In this document: positions 9,654 through 17,640 of the stretch, piece after piece | Layout: each line of letters starts with the position of its first letter | Numbering within the stretch: the first letter of the stretch is position 1 | Origin: Alphaproteobacteria bacterium | Lineage (GTDB): Bacteria > Pseudomonadota > Alphaproteobacteria > UBA6615 | NCBI GenBank assembly: GCA_011087645.1 | Contig: JAALLF010000005.1 | Coordinates: forward strand, 152,033-216,032 | Length of the DNA: 64,000 nucleotides | Reading direction: 5' to 3' | The notes under the pieces: model-generated | The model's database searches: none | Told to the model about the DNA's origin: nothing | The model's input: only the letters and a program-made list of their open reading frames with translations | Translations under genes and position numbers: made by a program

Positions 9654-12047
9654 CTAACCCCGCAGGACGCCGCCGGTCTGCTTTTGTACTGCCGCGACGA
9701 TGGCCTGCGCCACTTGATCGATCTGCTCGTCGGTCAGGGTTGCCTCGACCGGTTGCAGAGTTACTTCGACCGCCAGCGATTTTTTTCCGTCGTCGATGCC
9801 CTTGCCGGTGTAGACATCGAACAGTTGCGCGCCCGTGACGAGGTCGCGGTCGGCGCCACGCGCCGCGCGCAACACATCGGCCGCGCTGACCGTATCGTCG
9901 ACGATGAAGGCGAAGTCGCGGTTCACCGCTTGGAAGGGCGATAGATGCAACGGCGCCCGGGCCGGGCCGCGGTCTTTGCGGGCCGGGACATTATCAAGGA
10001 AGACCTCAAAGCCGACCATCGGGCCGCGCACATCGAGGCGATGCAATACGCCGGGGTGAATTTCACCGAACCAGGCCAGCACGTTCTTGCCCAACCGCAG
10101 GCCGGCCGAGCGGCCGGGATGGTAATGCGCCGGCGCATCGGTCGAGACTTGCAGGTTGGCCACCGGCGCACCGGTGGCGTCCAGTGCGGCCAAGGCATCG
10201 CCCTTGGCGTCGATAGCGTCGACTGGCCGTGACGGGGCCGACCAGTGGCGCGAGGCCATATCGCCCTGGCGCAGCCCGGCGGCCACCAGAAGCTGTCCTT
10301 CGGGCGTATCGTCGAGATAGGCCGGACCCAGCTCGAATAGGCCGAAATCAGTCAGCCCGCGGTCGATATTGCGACCCGCTGCGAGCACCAGATTGGCTAA
10401 CACCGAGGGCCGCAGCACGTCGAGATCGGCGCTGATCGGATTAGCCAGCTGTAGTGTGTCGGGTACACCGCCAAACTGTTCGGCGTGGCGCGAGGCCATG
10501 AACGACCAGGTCACCGCTTCGTCGAGGCCCTGCGCTGCCAGCGCGCGCCGGGCGGCGGCCGCGCGCCGTTGTTCAACCGTGAGTGCGATTTCCGGCAGCG
10601 CCTCTTCGCGGGCGAGCGAGACCGGGGCGATTTCATCGAAACCGACGATGCGGGTGATTTCCTCGACCAGGTCGGCCTCACCGTGGATGTCGGGGCGCCA
10701 CGGCGGCGGCGCGGCGCGCATCGGCTCGCCGCCCTCGACCGTAAAGCCGAGCCGTTCGAGGATCGATTTCTGCTCCGCCGCTGGCACGTCGATGCCGCCC
10801 AGGGTACCCACCAGGTCGCTGCGAAGCTCGATGGTGCGCGCGGTGTCGGGCATGGCCCCGGCACTGACCGCCTTGCTGGTCTCGCCGCCGCAGAAATCCA
10901 AGATCATGCGCGCCGCCGCTTCCGCACCCCAGTCGGCCGAATGGGGGTCGACGCCGCGCTCGAAACGGTAGCGGGCATCGGATTCCATCTGCAGCGCCCG
11001 ACCGGTGGTGGCGACGGAAATTGGGTCGAAGAGGGCGACCTCGAGAAACACTTCGGTGGTCTCGGGTAGACAACTGGTTTCCATGCCGCCCATCACGCCG
11101 GCCAGGGCCTCGGCCTTGTCGCCGTCGCCGATGACGGTCTTGGCCAGATCGAGCGTGAAATGCTTGTCGATCAGCGCGTAGAACGGCTCGTCATCGCGCG
11201 CCAGGCGCATGGTCAGGGTTTCGCCACCCAGCTTGCCGGCGTCGAACACATGGAGCGGGCGGCCCAGATCGATCGAGATATAATTGGTGACATCGACCAA
11301 GGACGAGATCGGCCGCAAGCCGATCGCGCGCAGCCGGTCTTGCGCCCATTGCGGGCTCGGCCGGTTGGTGACGCCGCGGAAATGGCGGCCGACCACATAG
11401 GAACAGGCATTGCCGTCGTCGGCGATGGCCCAGGATACAGGGCTGTCATAAGTGCCCTCGACCGGCTCGGCGCTGGTAAAGGGCTTCAAGATGCCCAGCC
11501 CGGCCGCCGCCAGGTCGCGAGCGATACCGCGCACGCCGGTGCAGTCGGGGCGGTTGGGGGTGAGCTCGATATCGATGACCGGATCGTCGAGGCCGAGGAC
11601 GCTGGCAAAGGGCGCGCCCAGCGGCGCGTCCTCAGGCAGATCGATGATGCCCTCATGCTCATCCGATAGGCCCATCTCGCGCTCCGAGACCAGCATGCCG
11701 TTGGACTCGACGCCGCGGATCTTTGCCGCCTTAAGCTCCAACTCGAGCCCGGGGATCCAGCTGCCGCTCGGTGCGAAGACGCCTTTCATGCCGGTCCGCG
11801 CGTTGGGCGCGCCGCACACGACTTGTACCTGGCCGTCGCCGGTATCGACGGTGCAGACCTGTAGCCGGTCGGCGTCGGGATGCTTTTCGGCAGCGACCAC
11901 ATGGGCCACGGTGAAGGCGGCGAACTTGGCGCCGGGATCGTCGACGGAATCGACCTCAAGACCGATCTTGATCAATGTCTCGACGATCTGGTCGAGGCTC
12001 GCCTCGGTCTCGAGATGGTCTTTCAGCCAGCCCAGGGTAAATTTCAT
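9654..12047 (-). CDS. pheT: Phenylalanyl-tRNA synthetase beta subunit
   Basis: This is the beta subunit of the alpha2-beta2 enzyme charging tRNA-Phe, 797 residues as expected. It begins MKFTLGWLKDHLET, has the tRNA-binding OB fold (about 40-150, VCGAPNARTGMKGVFAPSG), then B3/B4 editing and B5 domains, and ends with the ferredoxin-fold anticodon-binding domain (LSPFQAVNRDFAFIVDD). The start is ATG at 12047, 11 bp after the pheS stop. The frame stays open far upstream inside pheS, so a longer 1047-residue reading is an artefact. Confidence 0.98.
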   Translation of the reverse strand: MKFTLGWLKDHLETEASLDQIVETLIKIGLEVDSVDDPGAKFAAFTVAHVVAAEKHPDADRLQVCTVDTGDGQVQVVCGAPNARTGMKGVFAPSGSWIPGLELELKAAKIRGVESNGMLVSEREMGLSDEHEGIIDLPEDAPLGAPFASVLGLDDPVIDIELTPNRPDCTGVRGIARDLAAAGLGILKPFTSAEPVEGTYDSPVSWAIADDGNACSYVVGRHFRGVTNRPSPQWAQDRLRAIGLRPISSLVDVTNYISIDLGRPLHVFDAGKLGGETLTMRLARDDEPFYALIDKHFTLDLAKTVIGDGDKAEALAGVMGGMETSCLPETTEVFLEVALFDPISVATTGRALQMESDARYRFERGVDPHSADWGAEAAARMILDFCGGETSKAVSAGAMPDTARTIELRSDLVGTLGGIDVPAAEQKSILERLGFTVEGGEPMRAAPPPWRPDIHGEADLVEEITRIVGFDEIAPVSLAREEALPEIALTVEQRRAAAARRALAAQGLDEAVTWSFMASRHAEQFGGVPDTLQLANPISADLDVLRPSVLANLVLAAGRNIDRGLTDFGLFELGPAYLDDTPEGQLLVAAGLRQGDMASRHWSAPSRPVDAIDAKGDALAALDATGAPVANLQVSTDAPAHYHPGRSAGLRLGKNVLAWFGEIHPGVLHRLDVRGPMVGFEVFLDNVPARKDRGPARAPLHLSPFQAVNRDFAFIVDDTVSAADVLRAARGADRDLVTGAQLFDVYTGKGIDDGKKSLAVEVTLQPVEATLTDEQIDQVAQAIVAAVQKQTGGVLRG

Positions 12048-12058
12048 CTTGCCGCCCC

Positions 12059-13147
12059 CTAAAGCCCGCGAACCATCGATGGCACGGCCAGGGGCGCGAA
12101 ACCGTAATGGGACAACCAGCGCAAATCGGCGTCGAAGAACGTGCGTAAGTCGGGGATGCCGTATTTCAGCATGGCGATGCGGTCGATCCCCATGCCGAAG
12201 GCGAAGCCCTGGTACTTCGTCGGGTCGATGCCGCCATATTCCAGCACCTTGGGGTGCACCATGCCCGAACCCATGATTTCCAGCCAATTGTCCGCGCCGT
12301 CGCCGAAATTGCCAATCTTCAGCTCGCCGCCGGCGCGCGAGCAGCCGATATCGACTTCCATCGACGGTTCGGTGAAGGGGAAATGGCTCGGCCGGAAGCG
12401 CACCGGCAGGTCGGGGATGCCGAAGAAGGCGCGGCAGAAATCGATAATGCAGCCCTTGAGATGGCCCATATGGGTTGTCTCGTCGACCACCAGCGCCTCG
12501 ATCTGATGGAACATCGGCGTGTGGGTGGCGTCGGAATCGCTGCGATAGGTGCGCCCCGGCGCGATGATGCGGATCGGCGGCTTGCTGCTTTCCATGGTGC
12601 GGATCTGCACCGGCGAGGTGTGGGTGCGCAGAACCAGCCGGGAGCCATCGTCGCGCTCGGGCAGATAGAAGGTGTCGTGCATTTGCCGCGCCGGGTGCTC
12701 GGGCGGAATATTCAGCGCGGTGAAATTGTGAAAATCGTCTTCGATGTCGGGGCCTTCGGCGACGGCAAAGCCCATTTCGCCGAAGATCGCGATGCATTCT
12801 TCCATCGCCTGGCTGACCGGGTGAATGCGCCCTGCGGGCCGCGGCCGGACGGGCAGGGTAACGTCGCTGGTCTCACCGGCCAGCCGCGCCTCCAATGCTG
12901 CTGCCTCAAGGTCGAGCTGGCGCGCCGAAATCGCAGCGGTCACCGTATCCTTGACCTGGTTCAGCGCCTGGCCGGCCGCCTTGCGGGCGTCGCCTTCCAG
13001 ACCGCCGAGGCCCTTCATCTGCGCGGTAATGCGGCCCTTGCGGCCGAGCACTGAGACGCGCACGGCCTCCAACGCCTCAAGGCTATCGGCCGCTGTGACT
13101 TCGGCCAGTAGCGTCGACTCGAGCTCCGTGACATCGGGCGTCGTCAT
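12059..13147 (-). CDS. pheS: Phenylalanyl-tRNA synthetase alpha subunit
   Basis: This is the catalytic alpha subunit, with an N-terminal coiled coil (about 1-90) and a class II aminoacyl-tRNA synthetase core. Visible motifs are [14 protein letters not shown], the motif 2 region [33 protein letters not shown], and motif 3 [16 protein letters not shown] near the C-terminus. I use ATG 13147 (MTTPDVTE) rather than the in-frame TTG at 13159; neither has a strong Shine-Dalgarno. It lies downstream of rplT (33 bp) and is probably cotranscribed with rpmI, rplT and pheT. Confidence 0.97.
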   Translation of the reverse strand: MTTPDVTELESTLLAEVTAADSLEALEAVRVSVLGRKGRITAQMKGLGGLEGDARKAAGQALNQVKDTVTAAISARQLDLEAAALEARLAGETSDVTLPVRPRPAGRIHPVSQAMEECIAIFGEMGFAVAEGPDIEDDFHNFTALNIPPEHPARQMHDTFYLPERDDGSRLVLRTHTSPVQIRTMESSKPPIRIIAPGRTYRSDSDATHTPMFHQIEALVVDETTHMGHLKGCIIDFCRAFFGIPDLPVRFRPSHFPFTEPSMEVDIGCSRAGGELKIGNFGDGADNWLEIMGSGMVHPKVLEYGGIDPTKYQGFAFGMGIDRIAMLKYGIPDLRTFFDADLRWLSHYGFAPLAVPSMVRGL

Positions 13148-13180
13148 CGCAATATCCAAATAGGCCCGCGGGGGCCGTGG

Positions 13181-13546
13181 TTAGGCCGATGCCTTCAGCG
13201 CGTCTTGCGCCTGATCGACCAGTGCCTTGAACGCTTCGGGTTCCTTGACCGCGAGATCGGCCAGAATTTTGCGGTCGAGATCAATGCCGGCCTGTTTGAC
13301 GCCATTCATGAATTGCGAATAGGTCAGACCGTGCTCGCGCGCGCCGGCGTTGATCCGTTGGATCCACAAGGACCGGAAGTTGCGCTTCTTAACCTTACGG
13401 TCGCGATAGGCGTATTGCAGGCCTTTTTCGACCCGCTCAATCGCGATGCGGTAGTTGGTTGAATTACGGCCGCGATAGCCCTTGGCGAGCTTTAAAACCT
13501 TCTTACGCTTGGCGTGGCGGTGGACGGTGCTGGTTGCACGGGACAT
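13181..13546 (-). CDS. rplT: 50S ribosomal protein L20
   Basis: The protein has 121 residues with the very basic N-terminus ([18 protein letters not shown]) and globular part typical of L20, which binds 23S rRNA early in assembly. It follows rpmI by 4 bp. In many bacteria L20 also represses its own operon by binding the mRNA leader; I did not identify such a leader here. Confidence 0.98.
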   Translation of the reverse strand: MSRATSTVHRHAKRKKVLKLAKGYRGRNSTNYRIAIERVEKGLQYAYRDRKVKKRNFRSLWIQRINAGAREHGLTYSQFMNGVKQAGIDLDRKILADLAVKEPEAFKALVDQAQDALKASA

Positions 13547-13550
13547 GGGC

Positions 13551-13760
13551 TCAACCCTTCTTCTTGGCGTAAGGCATGGTCGGCGCGACGATACGCGCGT
13601 CAGCGTCGGCCATAACGCCGATCTTGCGCGCTTTACGCTTGGTCGATTGTGAGCGCTTGCTCATGCCGTGGCGCATGCCGGAGGGTTTAAAGCGGATTTT
13701 TCCGGTGGCCGAAAAGCGGAATCGCTTCTTGGCAGACGACTTCGTCTTCATCTTGGGCAT
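13551..13760 (-). CDS. rpmI: 50S ribosomal protein L35
   Basis: The 69-residue basic protein begins [16 protein letters not shown] and is typical of L35. The ATG at 13760 is preceded by GAGGA with correct spacing. A 15-residue longer in-frame reading exists upstream but does not fit the family. It is the first gene of the rpmI-rplT-pheS-pheT run. infC, which normally precedes rpmI, lies 3.3 kb away beyond three oxidoreductase genes. The 246-bp gap up to the divergent SDR gene (13761-14006) must hold its promoter. Confidence 0.97.
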   Translation of the reverse strand: MPKMKTKSSAKKRFRFSATGKIRFKPSGMRHGMSKRSQSTKRKARKIGVMADADARIVAPTMPYAKKKG

Positions 13761-14006
13761 TTTGTCCTCGCATGGGTCTGAGGTATTGGTTCGATGGCTG
13801 GGCATGCCCTGAGGTTTCGATATACCCCAAGCCGCACCATCGCTTGAAATCGCGCGGTTTATAACGGTCTGGGACTATAAACGCAAGCGTTCTGAGGCGC
13901 TTACCGGGCGGCCGGGAAAGACGCAGGATTGGCCCTCGTCACAATGTGCCCGACCCTGGTAGAACAGCGTCAAGAGGCCAACGAACAACGAATAAGGGCG
14001 GAACCC

Positions 14007-14786
14007 ATGGATCTGGAATTAACCGGCAAAACAGCGCTCATCACCGGTGCCAGTAAAGGCATCGGCAAGGCAGTGGCCGAAACCCTCGCCGGGGAGGGCT
14101 GTAATCTGCTGCTGGCCTCGAGAACGGAAGCCGATTTGGCCGCGGTGCGCGATGAAATAAGCGCCGCTCGCGACGTTCAGATCACCATCCACCCGCTTGA
14201 TCTCTCGCAAGAGGGTGATGTCCAGACGCTGGCGGCAGCGGCGGCCGACGTCGATATTCTGGTCAACAATGCTGGCGCCATTCCGGCTGGCGACCTTGGA
14301 CGGCTCGAGGTTGGCACCATCAAGGATGCCTGGGATTTGAAGGTGTTCGGCTTCGTGGGATTGACCAAGGCGCTCTATCCCAAGATGTGCGAGCGCGGCG
14401 CCGGGGTGATCGTCAATATCATCGGTATGGCCGGTGAACGGCCCCAGGCGGGCTATATAGCTGGCGCCATGGGTAACGCCTCGCTGATGGCCCTGACCCG
14501 CGCGCTGGGCGCGGAAAGTGTCGATCATGGCGTGCGCGTCGTCGGCATCAATCCGGGGCCGATCGAGACCGACCGGTTGGTCACCATGGCGAAAACAACG
14601 GCCAAAAACGACTGGAGCGACGAGGACCGCTGGCGCGAGACCCTGAAGGGGTTGCCCGGCGACCGGGCCGGCACGGTCGAGGAAATGGCGTGGATTGCCG
14701 CGTTTTTGGCCAGCGCGCGAGCCTCCTGGCTATCGGGCACCATCATCATGGCCGATGGCGGCCAGCACTCGCGGCCGCCGGCCTAG
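14007..14786 (+). CDS. Short-chain dehydrogenase/reductase family protein with altered catalytic site
   Basis: The Rossmann fold is clear: TGASKGIG (13-20) for nucleotide binding and LVNNAGAIP near 85. However, the stretch that should carry the catalytic Ser and YxxxK reads NIIGMAGERPQAGYIAGAMGN, so the Tyr is present but the Ser is Gly and the Lys four residues later is Ala. I know an SDR subgroup with this kind of GYIAG-x-x-GN motif, but its reaction is unclear to me. The start is ATG 14007 behind AGGGCGGA. It is transcribed opposite to the ribosomal-protein operon and 160 bp before a second, classical SDR. Confidence 0.85.
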   Translation: MDLELTGKTALITGASKGIGKAVAETLAGEGCNLLLASRTEADLAAVRDEISAARDVQITIHPLDLSQEGDVQTLAAAAADVDILVNNAGAIPAGDLGRLEVGTIKDAWDLKVFGFVGLTKALYPKMCERGAGVIVNIIGMAGERPQAGYIAGAMGNASLMALTRALGAESVDHGVRVVGINPGPIETDRLVTMAKTTAKNDWSDEDRWRETLKGLPGDRAGTVEEMAWIAAFLASARASWLSGTIIMADGGQHSRPPA

Positions 14787-14946
14787 CAAGCGGTTTCGGT
14801 CGCGCTACGGGCCGGCTGTCTAATTTCACCACTATTGCGCTTGAGCAAGCGACGTTGCCCAAATGCTTCGCGGCACCTACGCTAAACCAACGCGTGGCGA
14901 CTGTTGGTGCGACGAATGCTGCGGTAAATAATGATGGAGGCTCTAA

Positions 14947-15717
14947 ATGCAACTTGAGGGTAAATCTGCGGTCGTGACTGGCTCTTCCTCGGGCATCGGC
15001 CGCGCCGCTGCTTTGGCTTTGGCCAATGCGGGTGCTGATGTTGTTGTCAACGGCAATTCCAAAATGGAAGCGGCTGAAGAGGTCGCGCACGAAATTGAGC
15101 AACTCGGACGCAAATCTATAGCGGTGAAAGCCGATGTGTCGAATTCAGAAGACGTGGACCTACTAATTACCGCTGCCGTCGAGACACTTGGCAAGGTGGA
15201 TGTTCTCTTCACCAATGCGGGTGTTTTCCACATGGGGATGATTGAAGATCATACGCCTGAGATGTGGTTGCAGACGTTGAACGTAAATCTGACTGGGCAG
15301 TTTCTGACCTGTCAGCGTGTTGTGCCCGAGATGAAGAAACTCGGTAAGGGTAAGATCGTCAACAATGGTTCGATCTTTGGCCACCAAGGGGTCATGGGCT
15401 GTGTCGCCTATGGCGTGTCGAAGATGGGTGTGCACGGCATGACGCGATGCATGGCCGCCGAGCTGTCGCCGCACAAAATCAATGTCAACGCTGTCGCGCC
15501 GGGCTGTATTATGACCGACATGACCGACGACTTCTTTGTTGTGATGGGCAACGGTGACACGGACGCCGGCATAAAGGAGGTAACCAAATCCTATCCCATT
15601 GGGCGGCTTGGACAGCCCGATGACATCGGCAATGCGGTTGTCTACCTCGCCTCCGACGTATCCGACTTTATGACGGGACAAATCATGTTCGTGGACGGCG
15701 GCTATACCGTGCCATAG
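14947..15717 (+). CDS. Classical SDR-family NAD(P)-dependent oxidoreductase
   Basis: The 256-residue protein has TGSSSGIG (11-18), TNAGVF, a catalytic Ser in NNGSIFG, and the YGVSK motif supplying Tyr and Lys, followed by NVNAVAPGCIMTDMT and the C-terminal MFVDGGYTVP. This is the full classical SDR set, resembling 3-oxoacyl-ACP reductase or glucose dehydrogenase type enzymes; the substrate is unknown. GGAGG lies just before the ATG. It is less GC-rich than the genes around it, which may mark a separate origin for this block between infC and rpmI. Confidence 0.9.
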   Translation: MQLEGKSAVVTGSSSGIGRAAALALANAGADVVVNGNSKMEAAEEVAHEIEQLGRKSIAVKADVSNSEDVDLLITAAVETLGKVDVLFTNAGVFHMGMIEDHTPEMWLQTLNVNLTGQFLTCQRVVPEMKKLGKGKIVNNGSIFGHQGVMGCVAYGVSKMGVHGMTRCMAAELSPHKINVNAVAPGCIMTDMTDDFFVVMGNGDTDAGIKEVTKSYPIGRLGQPDDIGNAVVYLASDVSDFMTGQIMFVDGGYTVP

Positions 15718-15756
15718 ATCGCTGATGGCGGTAATGCCTTCGATGTCCGAAATGGC

Positions 15757-15906
15757 TCACCTGGTCATCTCGACATTGCCGCTCAGGCTGCCGCCTGCCT
15801 CTTCAAAGTGAATACGAACCGGACTGTTTTTGAAGTCCGGCTTAGCATTCCTCCACTTTGGCCACACAGCTTTGTCGGCATTGGTTAGGTCGGGCTGACC
15901 GCACAC
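15757..15906 (-). CDS. Possible 49-residue ORF or gene remnant
   Basis: An open stretch runs from GTG 15906 to a TGA at 15757-15759, in the same frame as the aldo/keto reductase just upstream. Its product has a protein-like composition (for example KPDFKNSPVRIHFEEAGGSLSG). It contains a 7-bp hairpin (CCGGACT at 15819-15825, AGTCCGG at 15834-15840) without a T run. No Shine-Dalgarno is evident and I do not recognise it. It may be chance or the tail of a decayed gene. Confidence 0.15.
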   Translation of the reverse strand: MCGQPDLTNADKAVWPKWRNAKPDFKNSPVRIHFEEAGGSLSGNVEMTR

Positions 15907-15945
15907 CGCCAGCCATGGCCCGCAGTGGTCGGGCGGGCGCCTGCG

Positions 15946-16821
15946 TTAGCCCACATCCCAGACCGGTCGGCGTACTTCAGGATCGACGAGACGGCTATTT
16001 TTGTCGCGCAGGGCGCCGATGCGTTCCATCTCGTCCTCGCTGAGGGTGAAATCGAACAGGTCGATATTTTCTTCGATCTCGCTGAACTCGAGCGCGCGCG
16101 GTACCACCGCGACATCCGGCTGCTGGACCAGCCAGCGCAGCGCCACCTGCGCCGCTGTCTTGCCGTGCGCTGCTGCGACCGCACCGATCACAGGGTCGCC
16201 GAGCAACGTGCCGCGGGCCAGCGGCACGTGGCAGGTGACAAGCAGTCCGTGGCGCTTGCAGGCAGCGATCAGCCGGTCTTGGCGGATATAGGCGTGATAC
16301 TCGATCTGGTTGGTGACCAGCGGCTCGGGGCAGATATTGACCGCCTCGTCGAGCAGCGCGATCGTGAAGTTCGACACGCCAATATGGCGCGCTAGCCCGT
16401 CGCGTTTGGCTTTGGCGAGCGCACCGAGCGTTTCTGCCAGCGGCACGCGCGACTGTGGCCAGTGGATCAGCAGCAGGTCGACATAGTCGAGCCCCAGGGC
16501 TTCCAGGCTGGTGTCGACAGAACGTGCGAAATCGGCCGCGTGCGCATCCTCCTCGGTGACCTTGGTGGTGACGAACAGTTCTTCGCGGGCGATGCCACTG
16601 GCGCGGATGCCTTCGCCGACCCATTGTTCGGAGCCGTATTTACGCGCCGTATCGATATGGCGATAACCGCTTTCGAGGGCGTGGACGACGAGGCCAACCG
16701 CGCGCTCGGGTTCGGGAAATAGCATCGTGCCATAGCCGACCGTGGGCATCGCGAAGTCTGAACCGGCATTCGCCGAAGACAGCGTCGGGGCGAAATTTGG
16801 GCTCGTATTGTCTGCTGGCAT
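15946..16821 (-). CDS. Aldo/keto reductase (2,5-diketo-D-gluconate reductase type)
   Basis: This is an NADPH-dependent (beta/alpha)8-barrel reductase of carbonyl compounds. The catalytic tetrad is visible: Asp57 and Tyr62 in GYRHIDTARKYG, Lys in VTTKV, and His in LLIHWPQS. The start is ATG 16821 with GAGGA 6 nt upstream; an upstream reading adds 18 poor residues. The length of 291 residues fits. It lies on the minus strand downstream of infC, in the place where rpmI would normally be. Confidence 0.9.
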   Translation of the reverse strand: MPADNTSPNFAPTLSSANAGSDFAMPTVGYGTMLFPEPERAVGLVVHALESGYRHIDTARKYGSEQWVGEGIRASGIAREELFVTTKVTEEDAHAADFARSVDTSLEALGLDYVDLLLIHWPQSRVPLAETLGALAKAKRDGLARHIGVSNFTIALLDEAVNICPEPLVTNQIEYHAYIRQDRLIAACKRHGLLVTCHVPLARGTLLGDPVIGAVAAAHGKTAAQVALRWLVQQPDVAVVPRALEFSEIEENIDLFDFTLSEDEMERIGALRDKNSRLVDPEVRRPVWDVG

Positions 16822-17054
16822 CGGGTTCCTCGGATCAATTTGTCGGATCAAACGCCCGGCGTTTTCCGCCTGCAATGGGCAGCCGGCATTGCGCCGGAGA
16901 TGCTAGGGACGCCGCAGACGCTACTCAAGGCGAATCTCTGGGAACCGCGATTTCCAACGCAGGCACAACCGAGCTCCGCCAAGGCACTTTAATACCGCAA
17001 AGGAATTGGCCTTGAGATTGCCGCCCGCCGGTAGCGGCCGGCGAAAAGCTGAGA

Positions 17055-17594
17055 CTAGCGCGGGGTCATCACCATGGTTAGCTGACGGCCCTCGAACTTG
17101 GGCATCTGCTCGACTTTGGCAATCTCGTCCAATTCGTCGCGCACCCGTTGCAGGACCTGGGCGCCGAGTTCCTGATGGGCCATTTCGCGCCCGCGGAACC
17201 GCAACGTCACTTTGACCTTGTCGCCATCGTCGATGAAACGGCGCGCGTTGCGCATTTTCACTTCGTAATCGTGGGTGTCGATGTTCGGTCGCAGTTTGAT
17301 TTCTTTGACGTCGATGGTCTTTTGCCGCTTGCGCGCGACATTGGCCTTCTTCTGCTCTTCGTATTTGAGCTTGCCGAAATCGATGATCTTGCAAACCGGC
17401 GGTTCAGCGTTTGGCGACACTTCAACCAGGTCGAGGTTCACGCTATATGCTCGTTCGAGGGCGGCTTCTGTGGCGATGACGCCAACCTGCTCGCCGTTCT
17501 CATCGACCAGCCGAACTTCGGCATTGTCGATGTCTGTGTTGACCCGCGGCCCGGAACGTTTCGGTGGGGTAACGTCTACTGGTCGTCTAGCGAT
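17055..17594 (-). CDS. infC: Translation initiation factor IF-3, starting at ATC
   Basis: IF-3 binds the 30S subunit and checks start-codon pairing. The 179 residues include the N-domain (PRVNTDIDNAEVRLVDENGE), the linker (PPVCKIIDFGKLKYEEQKK) and the C-domain (KVKVTLRFRGREMAHQELG). Upstream of codon 52 (GTG 17441) the frame has no ATG, GTG or TTG, and it closes with TAA seven codons before the ATC at 17594-17592. That ATC lies 8 nt after AAGGAG (17608-17603). Starting at GTG 17441 would delete the N-domain. Non-canonical starts (AUU, AUC, AUA) are a known feature of infC, because IF-3 represses initiation at such codons and so autoregulates. thrS ends 46 bp upstream. Confidence 0.95.
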   Translation of the reverse strand: MARRPVDVTPPKRSGPRVNTDIDNAEVRLVDENGEQVGVIATEAALERAYSVNLDLVEVSPNAEPPVCKIIDFGKLKYEEQKKANVARKRQKTIDVKEIKLRPNIDTHDYEVKMRNARRFIDDGDKVKVTLRFRGREMAHQELGAQVLQRVRDELDEIAKVEQMPKFEGRQLTMVMTPR

Positions 17595-17602
17595 GTATCT
17601 AT

Positions 17603-17608
17603 CTCCTT
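17603..17608 (-). promoter_or_regulatory. Strong Shine-Dalgarno deciding the ATC start of infC
   Basis: AAGGAG on the minus strand is followed by 8 nt and then ATC GCT AGA CGA. No canonical start codon is within reach in the infC frame, so this site fixes the non-canonical start. Confidence 0.85.
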
Positions 17609-17640
17609 GTAGTTAAAGCGTAAAACGTGGTTCTCGCTGT

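Noticed and set aside
12048..12797. N-terminal extension of pheT giving a 1047-residue protein
   Set aside because: The extra 250 residues are the out-of-frame reading of pheS on the same strand; the family start MKFTLGWLK is at 12047.
13761..13810. pheM-like leader peptide or attenuator before the rpmI-pheT genes
   Set aside because: No short Phe-rich ORF or terminator hairpin is visible before rpmI or between rplT and pheS.
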